Part shown: positions 1 through 11,788 of the stretch, piece by piece | How the letters are laid out: each line of letters starts with the position of its first letter | How positions within the stretch are numbered: position 1 is the stretch's first letter | Notes under the pieces: model-generated | Told to the model about the DNA's origin: nothing | What the model saw: the letters and a program-made list of their open reading frames with translations, nothing else | Databases searched by the model: none | Assembly (NCBI RefSeq): GCF_026745355.1 | Contig: NC_079202.1 | Span: 30,385,240 to 30,449,239, forward strand | Direction: 5' to 3' | Source: Beta vulgaris subsp. vulgaris | Lineage: Eukaryota > Streptophyta > Magnoliopsida > Caryophyllales > Amaranthaceae | DNA length: 64,000 bases | Translations under genes and position numbers: made by a program

Positions 1-222
1 ATTTTCCTTTCAAAATGAAGGGAAAACTATTTTCCTTATCTCTTTTGTACACTCCTCTCACTACTCCTTACTTTCCCTTTCATTTTCCTTTCATTTCATC
101 ATTTTTCTTACATCGAACCAAACAACGGAAAACTAATTTTGGAATTGTGTTTTCCATTGTAAATTGTTTTCCATGAAAATTATTTTACACTGAAAATATT
201 TTACGCCCTACCAAACGGAGCC
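1..222. mobile_element. Tourist-like MITE, right end only
   Basis: The right terminus reads ACCAAACGGAGCC followed by TTA, the classic end and 3-bp target site of PIF/Harbinger-derived Tourist MITEs. The interior is rich in TTTTCC/GGAAAA, as in other such elements here. The left end lies outside the window, so the target duplication cannot be checked. Confidence 0.5.
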
Positions 223-225
223 TTA

Positions 226-3200
226 ATGGAGGATTTAGTTTGAAAATAAAGTAATCGAAGCAATTAATGAACCTGAACCACCAATAAGGATCATCTATTA
301 TACCATAAAAATTTCTTTGTACTTTGTACTGCCTTCGTGGCTCGTATGAATCAAAAAAAATAAAAATGGCGGTTGATTACATCTTCTCACGAAAGTCTTG
401 ACATGGGGTTACTGATTCAACATCCGCTAATCTTTGAACGCGGGGTTACTGAAGTTTAATGAAATGCTTTGGGCTTTGATTTGAAATAAAAACATCTTGG
501 GATTCTTTTTATGGGCCGACAATATGTATAATTATATATGTGGCCAGCCACATATAAAAATTTGTGTAATTTAGAATCATATATTAATAGTCTTATTCCC
601 ATAAACGGATCATAAGACTTCATCTCTCAAGCATTCTAACTGACATATCTCATGCAAGACGCTTTATTAAAAAATACTTAATCCTTATATTGTTATCGTA
701 ACATAGCTGGTTGCACACATTTTTTAAGATACCCATATGAAGAGGTGAGATATAGAGATACATACAAAGTGTGACCCATGTGATAGCAGAGAGATATATA
801 GAGAAAATATTACCAAATAAGAAAATATTGCAATTAATATGAAACTTCTAAATAAGAGAATGTTACAATTAAAAAAGAACAAATGAAATATATTTGGAAA
901 ACCTCATGAAATAAATTTGGACTAATTTATGAACTGGCATCACTTATCAATTTTTTTACATAAAGCTACCATTCATAAATTGGGGTAAAAATGCCCTGCA
1001 TATTTCCTAACTCTCGTGGTTCCAATTTAGTTACTCGGTATTTCTTTATTTCATAAATTTCTACGTTTCATATAAACTTGAGTTACAATTGTTATGCCAT
1101 ATGACAATACAACTTATAAAAAACAGGAAAATTTTTGGAATTCATAAATTATTAAATAATTTTTATAAAATTTTGATTGCCTGAGAATGATTTAGTTGTA
1201 CCACTTACTATTCACAATGATTACACTACCTCCGATTTTATTAGTTTAACCATCTTTTTAAGTTGTCATTTATTAGTTTACACACTTTCGTTTTTTTTTT
1301 TTTTTGAATTAGTTGTCCTACCAATTTTATATGATTATTGTTACAATTAAAGTCACTACTCACCTTACTTCTCTTAGCCAACATTAGCTTCGACAATATA
1401 CAATAAATTAATATTTTGTATTTCCTTCGGCAACCTACATACCTATTTCTCCAAAAACTTTGTGTCCAAAGAAGAAAATATATAGTAAACCTGGTGCACT
1501 ATGCTCATCGTATACCCAATAAATTTTTTGCTCATTATCATTCCAAATTATCCAAATGAGCAAAACACTACTTATTTCTAATCATTTATGCTCATTCACA
1601 CAAATGACCAAACCTTTTCAGACGCGGCAAACACTTATAGTCATCTGAGAGAATGAGCAAACATTTTTGCCTAAATGAGCAAATTTTTTTCGCTCATTTT
1701 TTTTTTCAAATGAGCATACGTTTTTGCTCATTTGAAACTCCAATATTGATTTTCAATGTGAAACTAAGTCCACAATTGATGAACTCTTAAATTTCATTAT
1801 TTTGACATTAATGGTGTAGTCCAACTTTCTCAAATCATATTTTAAAGTTTATTAATTTAATTAGCCACGATGAGAGAGAAACCATGAAGGGGAAAAATTT
1901 AGAGGTTAGAGACAATGGAAGAGAGAGAAATTTTGAGATAAAAGAAATAATGGAGGTAAGATAAATCTAAAGCTAACATTGGTTCTTAAATTATCATAGT
2001 GTTGATATATTCTAAAATCATGTATGCATTATAGATCATTAATTCTACCTTCCAAGAATTTTATTAGAAACTCTAATGTTGACGCTCAAAATCTAAAATT
2101 AATTCCGCCATTGATGAAATTTGGAGCTCCAACCTCCAATATTGTTTTTGTCATTCATTAATGTCAATGAAGGTAACCAATTTGGATGTGAGGAACAATA
2201 TAGGCGAAAAATTTGATGGTGAGAAACAATTAAGGAGAAAGATATTTGAAGGTGAAAATCAATGGATGAAAAAGAAATTCAAAAGCAAGAGAAATAATTG
2301 AGGTACGAGAAACAATGAATAAAAAAAGGAGGCAAGAAGAGAGAGAGAAAGAGAAATAAGTTATTTGAAATGAGTAAAATTTTGTTTTTTTAATTTGGAG
2401 AATTTATTACACAATCACCCCTGGGTGTACCATACATGTACTCGTGGTTAAACTAATAAAAATTATAGAGAGTAAAAGATATTTTAGTTTACAAGTATTA
2501 GACTTTACCAGAGAATAATGTTTTTGGGTTCATCTTTGATTATTTCGTCAAATCATCAAGATTTTTATCAAGATAAGTAGTATGTGAATGGAGGATGAAG
2601 ATGGTGTTTTCCTTATAAAAAGTCTACTATACCCTTAATAAATTCAAGTTGTTACATATATTAAATAATATTTTCTTTTCATGATTGCCATATATATTGA
2701 ACAAATTAACAATATAAATTGAATTTGAACTTTCAATCAAATATTAAATAATGGAGAATGATTTCATCTTCTTATTGTGTGAAAAACTCTGATAAAAAAT
2801 TATATTGACAATATAACTTGATTGACACAATTAGAATAAAAAAAACTTGAATTTCATATTAATAATTATACTTATATATAATATTTTAAAAAACCTAAAT
2901 GTTGATTATTATTCGGTAATCTCTATTATATATATATCAAACTTTTCCACTTTATTAATATTCAACGATTGAACTTGATACACATATTTTTCCACTTTAT
3001 TTGAGCATAAGCTTTTTTCCACTTTATTAATAACTAAAAAAATCCACAAAACATGGATTTAAGAAATACATATTAAGAAAAATTATAAATGTCTGTTCAA
3101 ATTAGTTTTTTGTAACACTGATTAATGACCAATTGAAAAAAAAAACGTTTATATAACACGCGCGTATAGTGTGTGAAAAATTACTAGTACCTTTTAAGAC

Positions 3201-3427
3201 TAGGCAATTTCCATTTGTCTTATCTTCGTTGGATGATATGGGTGTTAGAACTCCACAACGTTTCATAGCACATGGAAACTTATTTATTACTACTATTAGT
3301 CACGCAACATGTTTAATTATATATATAACGACTCATTGCGAGAACTCAAAACTTTGGTGCCCTTTCACATACTAGACTTGTGCATAAGTACTATTTATGT
3401 ATTTTTTAAGTTTGTTCATTCGAATAT
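226..3427. other. AT-rich intergenic DNA, no gene seen
   Basis: No coding region could be supported; the only open frame (3169-3375) is short and has no recognisable motif. The stretch holds poly-purine/pyrimidine runs and a cluster of AAATGAGCAAA-type motifs (listed separately). It is probably decayed non-autonomous transposon DNA. Confidence 0.5.
1490..1745. repeat. Cluster of TGAGCAAA/TTTGCTCA motifs
   Basis: At least eight copies of AAATGAGCAAA or its complement TTTGCTCATTT occur in both orientations within about 250 bp. Such short motifs repeated in both orientations resemble the subterminal repeats of CACTA or hAT elements, but I found no convincing terminal inverted repeat or target duplication. 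Confidence 0.4.
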
Positions 3428-3445
3428 TTGACACTATTTATAATT

Positions 3446-5296
3446 TTCTTTTTGATAGTTTTAGTTAGTTTCATTAATAAGACGCCTCTTAAGGGCCCAA
3501 ATGAAAACATATTACATGAGTTTTTAAGCTAGGTTGTAGCCTGGGCATACAAGCCCTCAAAATACAAACCACATACAGAGGCATTAAAATCATATCCATG
3601 CTACAAAATTGTTAGGAGACCTTGTTTGGCTAAAGCATCAGCTACTAAGTTTGAGGAGCGATCTTTGTGGTATATTTTGGCGACGAAATCTGATTGACAA
3701 GAGCTTTTGACATAGTTGAGATGAAAGTTTAAGTTCCGTGGCCCCCATTACTTTCATTGCACCAAGTGACATCATTTTTAGATCCGACTCAAGATCGAAT
3801 GTATTGAACCGAAGAGAGTCATGGGCCAATGAGCTAGATTGATATTTCTCTATGAATAGCTAATACTTTCGCACTATCTATCTCCATAGTGGGGATGAGG
3901 CACGAAAATAGGCAGATGAAATACCCGAGATGATTTCGGAGAACCCCACCAATTGAGGATCGGTTGAGGTGGGGATTAAAGGAAGCGCCCACGTTCCATT
4001 TTAGGCGACCAAATACCGGAGGTGACCATGATGATAGATGAGGTGAGATAGGCTTGGGCACAGGGGAGGCGTTCCATAGAAAGCAACTCGGGTTCCTCTG
4101 AATATTAGTGGGAGAGTACGGGAATGAGTCACTCCACGCATTGATCCACCACCCCATCCTTAGAAGAATCAAGTCCTATAGGTTGGCCAAGGAGCTTGAT
4201 ACATAGTTGAAAACACGAGCATTTCTTTCCTTCCATAAGGACCAGATTACTGACCACACTTTCTTGAAAAAGCCATTCTTCGTCGCAATATGCCATTGAT
4301 CGAATAAATCCCTCAAGCGACTAGGGAATACCCATTTGACATTCCATAGCTCTAACCACCATTCCCATAGTTGGCGAGAGAATTGATAGTGAAGAAAAAT
4401 ATGGTCGTATTGCTCAGAGGAGTGGTTACAAAAGGTACAAAGGTCTTCAGATTCAGCAATCAGGCCCATTTTGAGAAGCTTATATCGAGTGTTAATGCAG
4501 TTGAGGAGGGTTGTCCATGTAAACACCTCAATGCGATGTGGAACAAGGCGTTTCCAAAGACCCTTGATAACATCATGGTTTTGAGGAGTAGAGGATTTCG
4601 AAACTGAGGGACTTAGTAGAGAAGTGCCCACATTTGTCAAAGGCCCATATGAGTTGGTCATCGTTGTTGGGATCTAGAGACTTGATTGAGCAGTTGATCA
4701 AGTATTAATTTCTCACTTGATGAATCCCTTCTTTGGAGTGATCTGTTCCATGAGAAGGTCCATACCCATCTATTTCTATCCCAAAATCCACAATTTTGGA
4801 TTATTGCTGCAGGAAAAGTGGTAATAGAGAGCCTGGGGAATTTAATTTTGAGAGGCTCAACCCCCAACCATAAATCGTGCCAAAAATATGAAGATGAGTC
4901 CGACCCAATTTTCTTTCGGATACCCGATACGAGCAAGGACTTCAGTGCTGGGTTGTTGATGATTACTCGACATATATTCTTCATGGGTCGCCAGATGATG
5001 GGATTGAGTGGTCCCAATGTTGAAAAAAGTGGGTATTTATATTTCAATTGGATTACTTGGCTCCATAGATGACTTGGATCTTTCAAGAAACGCCAAAGCC
5101 ATTTGAATAGGAGAGAGAGATTTCGGAACTTCAAATTCCCAATACAGGCCACCCATATTTTTCGGTAGTTGGGCGATGTCCCAGGAAACCAAAGGTAATG
5201 CTTTCTTCCCTCCCGCTCCTCCCCATAGAAAATTCCTCTGCATTTTAACTATTTTTTTCCAAGACTCCCATTGGAAGAGGGAATAATGACATGAAG
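3446..5296 (-). mobile_element. 5'-truncated LINE (non-LTR retrotransposon) with 18-bp TSD
   Basis: The element is flanked by an exact 18-bp direct repeat, TTGACACTATTTATAATT, at 3428-3445 and 5297-5314. The low-coordinate edge is T-rich, which is the A-tail of a minus-strand insertion. The other edge falls in the middle of the reverse transcriptase, so the copy is 5'-truncated, as expected of target-primed reverse transcription. Confidence 0.9.
3601..5296 (-). pseudogene. LINE ORF2 C-terminal part: reverse transcriptase end, zf-RVT, RNase H
   Basis: Read on the minus strand, this is the last third of a plant LINE polyprotein, broken by frameshifts. From 5303 to 5037 there is the end of the reverse transcriptase with the FLWGG motif typical of plant LINEs. 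From 5152 to 4658 follows the connecting region. From 4661 to 4176 lies a zf-RVT domain with CTFCNHSSEQYDHIFLHYQF (the Cys-x2-Cys ... His pattern). From 4172 to 3601 there is a plant-type RNase H fold, with GGVLRNHLG, the segment MEIDSAKVLAIHR, and near the end NLVADALAKQG. The reading frame changes several times, so no functional protein is possible. The plant LINE assignment rests on domain order and motifs; the exact clade is not determined. Confidence 0.85.
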
Positions 5297-5519
5297 TTGA
5301 CACTATTTATAATTAGAAGAAATCTTTTAAATTCTTCTTAATATATAAGAAATATCATAGTCATATGAAATTTTGTTTGATTCGTTTCAATGAGTATTTT
5401 ATTAATATTCAATAGTAATAATTTTTATAAATATATAATAAAAGATTTTTAAGGTAAAAGAATTGTATTGATAAACACATCTAGTCAAAACAATCAAACT
5501 AAGAAATACAAAGAGAGTA

Positions 5520-5777
5520 CTCCATCCGTTTCATTTTAATCTACACACTTACACTTTTCACGCATGTCAATGTAAAATTTTGAGGACATATATTTTTAGT
5601 TTTGTATTTGTAAAAATTATAAAAAGTACATATTAATAAAATACATACTAATACGAATCTAACAAGATCCCACATGATTATGTTTTTATTCAGGTAAAAT
5701 CACAAACGAGGGTCAAAGTACAATTTGTGAATAGTGTAAAATGTCAAAGTGTGTAGATTAATATGAAACGGATGGAG
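5520..5777. mobile_element. Stowaway MITE (258 bp)
   Basis: Nearly perfect terminal inverted repeats begin CTCCATCCGTTTCATTTTAA and extend about 30 bp inward. The element is flanked by the TA dinucleotides at 5518-5519 and 5778-5779. CTCC(A/C)TCCGTTTC is the standard terminus of Tc1/mariner-derived Stowaway elements. Confidence 0.92.
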
Positions 5778-6173
5778 TATTAAATTAGCTTCTAAAGAAA
5801 ATTATATATATAATGTGTGCTATATATATATATATATTACTCAATGCTAAACTATGATGGTTAAATTTTAAATTTTACATATTAAGGAATAAGAGTAGGT
5901 TGCTAAAAGACAAGGTAGAAGCCTCCATGCAATTGAATCTCCTGTAACATCCTCTGAAATGTTGAATGGTCTAGGTTCCAATTGTCGGTATGCCCAAATA
6001 TGTTCAACCTCACGAGGTTTGGATTCACTTTCCTTCACTTGATAAGAATAGCTTCTCGATATTTGGAGTAAAAATTTTATAATAATAAATTTAAAATCAA
6101 CTAAAAATCCACAGTTTTTACACTAGAATAATTTAGGCTTCTTAAATTTATTGGCTTTTTTCGGGGATTGAGT

Positions 6174-6442
6174 ATAAACTAGTCATTAGGCCCGGGCTAT
6201 TTTCCGGGTAAGAAATTCATTTATTAATATAATACTTTATAATAATAACACTAAATACAGCTTAGTGGTTAAGACTTTAGTATATGTACTTGATGTCTCG
6301 AGATCAAATCCCTATACTATGCAATTTCTAAATTTTTTATAGTATATGGATTACATGAACTAAAACTCCCTAAAAAGAACGACACGTGGTACAGTTTCTT
6401 GTTTATGCACGTCTGTTAATATATTTATATAGATTAGGGGTT
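6174..6442. repeat. Dispersed non-autonomous element, copy 1
   Basis: It starts with AAACTAGTCATTAGGCCCGG, containing a GGCCCGGGC...CCGGG stem, and ends near GTTAATATATTTATATAGATTA. Copy 2 at 6659-7468 has the same kind of start and end. The family resembles plant Helitron-like non-autonomous repeats, but I cannot prove the class, and the exact ends are approximate. Confidence 0.45.
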
Positions 6443-6658
6443 TTGGCGTATTTATGACGATAAAGTCTTTGATATTACTGTTTGATACATAAAAACTAGA
6501 AGTATTGTTCGAACCTAGAATTCTAATTTTGAAATGCCTGGTAAGAGGAGCTTCTTAGTGTTCGACAAATTGCGGTGAATTGTTGATTATGCTAAGTTAC
6601 AATCAAATATATATATACAAACAACGCGGACAAAAACCATCTACATACATTTAACTAT

Positions 6659-7468
6659 CAACTAGTTTTTTTTTGCCCGGGCGATGCCTCGGGAGTCGGG
6701 TCAGCTACACTAAACAAATATGTTATTATTTATAAATTTTATAATTTATTTTTCTACTTTTCATATTTTTTATCCATTATGAAATTGAAAAATTCACGTT
6801 ACGACGTGATAAGTAAAAAAATTGAAAGGTTTGAGTTTGAAAACAATACCTTGAAAGGAATTGTGGTAAGAGAATACTACCTCCGTTCTTTTTTAGTTGC
6901 AACGTTTGACAAATTGCACTATTCATGTTCTCTTATTTGACCACATTTATTGATTTATATGTTAAACAAAATATAGTCATGTGGGGTCTTGTTTGATTCG
7001 TTTCGATGTAAGCTTTCATAATATCAAATTTTATTTTATAATTTTTACTTACATACAATTAGAGATAAAACGATTTGAAATTGTACATTGGCAAGCGTGA
7101 AAGTCAAAACGTTGCAACTAAATAAAAACAGAGGTAGTATAATATAAATATTCTCTTGTAAGTTGTGTAATAAGAGTGTTGGAGATGTATATACTTGTTT
7201 AAGTCTTTTTAGTTAATTATAGTTATTACAAGACTTCATCATATTTTATTTGAAATATTAGACAACAAAGTCATAGTGTATTGATGGTTAAGCTCTTACC
7301 TTTCATTTAAAAGGTCATGTGTTCGAAATACGTTGCACTTACACATTTTTTTGAAAAGTGAGGATTACACATAGACATAATATATTTGCATTAGAAATGT
7401 GAGGAGAGTGCCACGTGGCACACATGCTTTCTTTCGCACGCCTTTTAATATATTTGTATAGATTACTA
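6659..7468. repeat. Dispersed non-autonomous element, copy 2, carrying a Stowaway MITE
   Basis: It opens with AACTAGTTTTTTTTTGCCCG followed by GGCGATGCCTCGGG, and ends with ACGCCTTTTAATATATTTGT and ATAGATTACTAG, matching copy 1 just upstream. A Stowaway MITE (6877-7137) sits inside it and is therefore younger. Class uncertain (Helitron-like suspected). Confidence 0.45.
6877..7137. mobile_element. Stowaway MITE (261 bp)
   Basis: Terminal inverted repeats are CTACCTCCGTTCTTTTTTAG on the left and its near complement ending CAGAGGTAG on the right, with TA on both sides. The subterminal GTTGCAACGTTT/AACGTTGCAAC also pairs. Inserted in the copy-2 repeat. Confidence 0.88.
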
Positions 7469-7630
7469 GTTAATATAATCCACTAATATTTTTTTTTTGA
7501 TGCGATAATCCACTAATAATTAATTGCCAAATAGAGTTAGAGCCAATTCCGCTAAAATGCTACTTCCTTCACTATGTATCCCCCCAAAAAAAACAAAAGA
7601 AAAATACAAAAAAATGTACTACACTAATTA

Positions 7631-7879
7631 CTACCTCTCGGTTTTTTATTGTTACACTTTCACATTTATTTACACTATTTATAAATTGCACTTTGGTCAT
7701 TATTTGCAATTTATAAGTGAAAAAAAAGTCATATGAGATCATGTTAGATTCGTCTTAATATTTATTTTATTAATATATATACTTTTATAATTTTTACAAA
7801 TACAAAATTACAAATATATAAACTTCAAATTTTATATTTACATGTGTAAAAAGTGTAAGCGTAAAACAAAAAGGGTAAG
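7631..7879. mobile_element. Stowaway MITE (249 bp), diverged
   Basis: The left end CTACCTCTCGGTTTTTTATT and the right end CAAAAAGGGTAAG are imperfect inverted repeats flanked by TA. The inner GTTACACTTTCAC pairs loosely with the GTGTAAGCGTAAAAC near the right end. Older than the Stowaway at 5520. Confidence 0.75.
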
Positions 7880-8223
7880 TAATAACACTATAATATTTCA
7901 ATTGAGACTAGCATGAACTTGCGCTTAAACTTCTTATTAGATCTAGAGGTTGGGAATAGGAAACTACTGCCAACAAATTGAACAGCTGTTTTTTTTTCCT
8001 TCTGTTTTTTCTTAAAAAAGAAAAAGAAAAAACCGTAGAAATATAATAATTTCCCCCCTTTGATCGAAGACCCAGATGGGGGTATGAAACCATATTAAAA
8101 CTAGTTACATTAATACAACTGACACCACCAACTACATAATAAATTCTCATTTCAACCGTTGAGACAAGCCAAGAAAGAGAGAGAGAGAGTATCAAACACA
8201 GCAAAGAAGAAAATAACTAATAC

Positions 8224-8643
8224 ATGGAGATGGAGGTGAATGAGGAAGAGGACGAGCAACTAAATTTTACTACTAGTCCAAATACTAATAATATTTACTA
8301 TAATATGTTCCAAGGTTCATATGATTTCATTGAAGATGTAGTAAGAGTTATTCTTAGATGCCTAGGTTTCGAAGAAGAAAACTCTTCTAATTCATCTCAA
8401 GCATGTTGTACTTCTGCCGCACCTGCACCTGTTACTACTACTACTGATGCTGCTGCTATTGGTACGACTACGACTACTCCAGATTTAGGTGGTTCGGATG
8501 GTGGTGATGCTGATGATTCAGCTGAAATAGCAGATAGTGGTGGACAAGAGAGTTCTCCTGATATCGGTGGCGGTGGAGGTGGTGATGATGATGCGGGCAC
8601 AGTAGCAGATCCACCAGGAGCTGATACGCCTTCCGTTGGAGCT
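8224..8643 (+). CDS. Possible PROPEP-like small acidic protein, first exon
   Basis: The ATG at 8224 follows a GA-rich leader and opens an acidic frame. Residues 1-10 are Glu-rich. Residues around 35-52 form an amphipathic helix containing DVVRVILRCLGFEEE. The rest is a low-complexity Ser/Thr/Gly/Asp-rich region. The helix pattern (hydrophobic residues followed by (I/L)L(R/K)CLG(F/L)) is a hallmark of plant elicitor peptide precursors (PROPEPs). In that family the active peptide is at the C-terminus; I could not find it here. A plausible splice donor lies after codon 140 (GCT|GTATGC); read through it, the frame runs on to a hydrophobic tail and stops at 8713-8715. The next 170 bp look intronic and lead into a MITE at 8811, so the gene may be spliced to a distant exon or truncated. 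The PROPEP assignment is inference from one motif; a lineage-specific orphan frame is the alternative. Confidence 0.4.
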
Positions 8644-8810
8644 GTATGCCCTCCCCTCCCTTTCTTTGTCTATTTATTAGTCTTATATGCATGTCATATA
8701 TGTGTTGATATTTAAAATATATAATTGGTAGACAAAACGGCTTTATAATTTATTTCATCCTAAAAACAAAGAAATTTATTTTAATAATTATTTAATATCA
8801 ATTACTTTAA

Positions 8811-9407
8811 CACTTTGTTTGGTATTTTTTTTAGTAAAGGAAAGAAAAAGAAAGGAAAAGAAAGTAGTTTAGTTAAGGATGAGGAGCTAGCTCATGTGGT
8901 AGAGCAATCCCCTCTGATACCTGAGGTCAGGGGTTCGATCCTTACCTACCCCCAACATTATGTTGGGGTATTTCCTTTGCATGTATTACCCGCCAATGTG
9001 CTTGTAGTTCCTACAAGGCTAGTAGCCTTGGTAGGGGTTAGCCCTTGGGCTGACTTAATTTCCCAATAAAAAAAAAAGAAAAAAAAGAAAGTAGTTTAGT
9101 TTTCAATATTTGGTATAATTGGTGGATTTAAGCGGAATTATATGTTTGTTTGTCATTAGTAAAAGAAAGAAAAGGAAGGAAATAGAGAAAACATAGGTAA
9201 AAAGTTTTTTAGGTTTCTTTCCTGTCAAATTCCTCCGATTTTGGGAGAAAAGGAAAGCAAGGATTTAAGAGTATTCTTTTTCTTCCACTTCCAATCCTTT
9301 CCAATCAAACCCCTTTTATTTTCTTTTACCAAACATGAGAAAGGTTATTTTTACCTTTCCTTTTATTTCTTTTCTTTTCCATCCAAATCATTCCAACCAA
9401 ACAAGCC
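8811..9407. mobile_element. Tourist-like MITE interrupted by a SINE
   Basis: The left end CACTTTGTTTGGTATTTTTT and the right end CCAACCAAACAAGCC are imperfect inverted repeats around a shared TTTGTTTGG/CCAAACAA core. They are flanked by TAA at 8808-8810 and 9408-9410. Subterminal AAAGGAAAAG and CTTTTCCTTTT-like runs also pair. A 208-bp SINE (8875-9082) sits inside, so the MITE is the older insertion. Confidence 0.7.
8875..9082 (+). mobile_element. tRNA-derived SINE with A box, B box, A-tail and TSD
   Basis: The head is tRNA-like. It contains the RNA polymerase III A box TAGCTCATGTGGTAGAGC (about 8888-8905) and the B box GGTTCGATCC (about 8932-8941). A tRNA-unrelated body follows, ending in an A-rich tail (9066-9082). 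A direct repeat AAAAGAAAGTAGTTTAGTT flanks it at 8856-8874 and 9083-9101, a 19-bp target duplication (the A-tail blurs one edge). Transcription would use the internal polymerase III promoter, and mobility would depend on LINE proteins. Not a functional tRNA gene: it has no proper acceptor stem. Confidence 0.9.
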
Positions 9408-9476
9408 TAAGTATTAAACATTTTAAGGGACATAAAACATTCTTAGATATTTTCTTATAAAATAGAGATCTCATGA

Positions 9477-9535
9477 TCTCTATTATATAAGGGAAGAGAA
9501 GAAGGACATCAAAAATGGTAAATTCTTTTATACCC
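9477..9535 (+). other. Helitron-like 5' terminus, copy 1
   Basis: TCTCTATTATATAAGGGAAG starts here. The same 15-17-bp start recurs at 24219 and 52653 (both minus strand), each followed by a GGAGRGAGC-like or purine-rich segment. A TC start and unrelated interiors suggest Helitron 5' ends. No rolling-circle replicase or clear CTRR 3' hairpin was found. Confidence 0.35.
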
Positions 9536-10671
9536 TTAAGTAATAAAATACAAATTTATCATCTTTTACCATTGTACCCTCAATTAACAAGATATTTTAC
9601 ATTATTCTTGATTTATTGGTTATGATGAATCTAATTAACATGTTAATACATTTCTCATATAAATATATATCAATCAGATTTATAATTGTGGATGTCATCT
9701 AATTTGGTAAAATCTTATGAGGTGATATTCAAAATTTGAGATCAAATCCGTCTACATCATTGTGTTTAAGTTACTCTCTAAGAAGTAACAACAACAAAAA
9801 AAGATTTTATAATTAAAGTTGGTGAAGTTTGAGTCTAAAAAGAAAGCACGACAAACAATTAGAAGCTAATAGAATACTAGTAATTTCTGGGATCAAAAGT
9901 CTTACTAATATCATTAGGTTATCATTTGATGTCGTTTAATGAAATTAATTATCAATGAACCTACCTTTTTTTATATTGAGGGGGCGTCGTAATTTTGTTT
10001 ATATGGTATTCCTAAGTCCCAACTACCATTCTAGGGTTTTAAAGATTTTGTTTAATTTTTTGTGTGTATGAAAGAACTATCATCTTATTGAAGTATCTGT
10101 AAGCTGTAGTTCTCTGACTCATAATAAGTCATAATAGAGTACCTTCAAGTTATGGTAGCTTCTTTTATTAGAGAGAATATAATTATAGTCTTTATTAGAT
10201 AACATCTGAACTAGTAATAATATTTTGTTGCTTTTGCCTATGGGGTCCTGACTCATGACATTAATAAAACTCGGAGTTCAACTTATCTACCCCCATACTT
10301 TGAAGGAAAAAACTTTATTTATTCAATGGGTTAACAACCCATTACAAATAGAAATGATAAATAGCGAATTTTTACTTATCAGTTTTAATAATTTTTTGAT
10401 TTTTTATTTTTAGTAGATTAACTACTTACTGGATAGATATAATATTGAAGGATTTGAGTTATTAAGTTAGAATTTTGAGCTAAAAAAGATGATCTCATTA
10501 ATAGGGTTTTAATCTTACAATTTTCTTATTACTGTAATTTTATTGCCCTTAAAAAATTGAAATTTAATGTTTCGCAATTTTGATAACTTAATAATTTCAC
10601 ATCTTTCTTTGTTTGCTCAATTACCTTTTCCTTACTTTTCTAAGAATGGTATTGGGTGGCAGGTAGTCTTG
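9536..10671. other. Non-coding AT-rich stretch
   Basis: No coding region or recognisable element is visible. It could hold part of the intron or downstream region of the frame at 8224, since no exon with a peptide-like C-terminus was found. Confidence 0.4.
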
Positions 10672-10793
10672 TTAGGATCTATTTGGTTCAACTTATATTG
10701 ATTTATCTAAACTTATTTTATATTATTTGAATTTATATTATCTTATATGAACTTATCTTATCTAAACTTATCTTATTTTATCTAAAATTATTA

Positions 10794-11445
10794 GGACATG
10801 TTCTCTTCGGCATAAAACAACTGAACTGAACTGAACTGAATTGAACTTGTTGGAGTTGAACTGAACTGAACTGAACTTATTGGAGCTGAACTGAACTGAA
10901 CTAAACTAAACTGAACTAAACTGAATTGAATTAAATTGAATGTAATAAATATATAGATAATATTTTAAACAATAATAATATGAATATTAAATAATAATTA
11001 TAATGATAAGTAATAATAATGAATAATAATAATAATATTTTGGATATTTTTAAATGATAGTTATAAATAAACAATATTAATAATCATAAATTAATAATAA
11101 TAATAATAATGAATGATAATAATGATAATTAATAATTATTATTTTATATTATTTGTATTAATATATTAATACTTGATGATGATATATAATAACAATAATA
11201 TCTAAGAAGTAAATTAATATTAGTATTTTAATAATTAGATTTAATAATATAAAAATATTTAGTAATAAAAATAATGATTGGGTTGGACCGTGAAAATTAC
11301 ATCATATACCGTCTTGACGCGATTTGATTGGTTTATGGGGTTAAAAAATGGGTTTATTTGTGCTTTGACCTAAACCATATTCCTCCTAATAATAATAGTA
11401 ATAATAATGACTAAAGCTATAATAAACAAAATAATATATAGAAAC

Positions 11446-11483
<38 letters not shown>

Positions 11484-11503
11484 ATAGTAATGATATATAT
11501 TTA

Positions 11504-11580
<77 letters not shown>

Positions 11581-11788
11581 GAGTAATTAGTAAAATAAAT
11601 TATACCAACATAATAATAATATTTAACAAAATGGTTATAAAAGAATGGAGTTGAATTGAACTGAACTGAATTGAACTGATTGGAGCTGAACTGAACTGAT
11701 TGGAGCTGAACTGAACTGAACTGAACTGATTGGAGCTGAACTGAACTGAACTGAACTGAAATGAAAATAAGTTGGGGAGAACAGACCC
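10794..11788. mobile_element. Inner Tourist-like MITE with CTGAA arrays and an AAT-rich core
   Basis: The ends GGACATGTTCTCTTCGGC and its partner GGGGAGAACAGACCC are inverted repeats (shared TGTTCTC core) flanked by TTA at 10791-10793 and 11789-11791. Just inside both ends lie (CTGAA)n arrays in the same orientation (10809-10945 and 11650-11762), and the centre is AAT/ATA-rich (10960-11640). The arrays are therefore direct, not inverted, repeats. Confidence 0.75.
11444..11580. repeat. (AAT)n microsatellite
   Basis: Two long AAT runs, roughly 11444-11478 and 11503-11580, lie in the core of the inner Tourist-like element. Confidence 0.9.

Noticed and set aside
8880..8960. tRNA gene
   Set aside because: A and B boxes are present but no acceptor stem; a body, A-tail and target duplication show it is a SINE.
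8815..9069. Second exon of the 8224 frame (84-codon frame)
   Set aside because: This sequence is the left end of a MITE plus the SINE, so the frame is composite transposon DNA.
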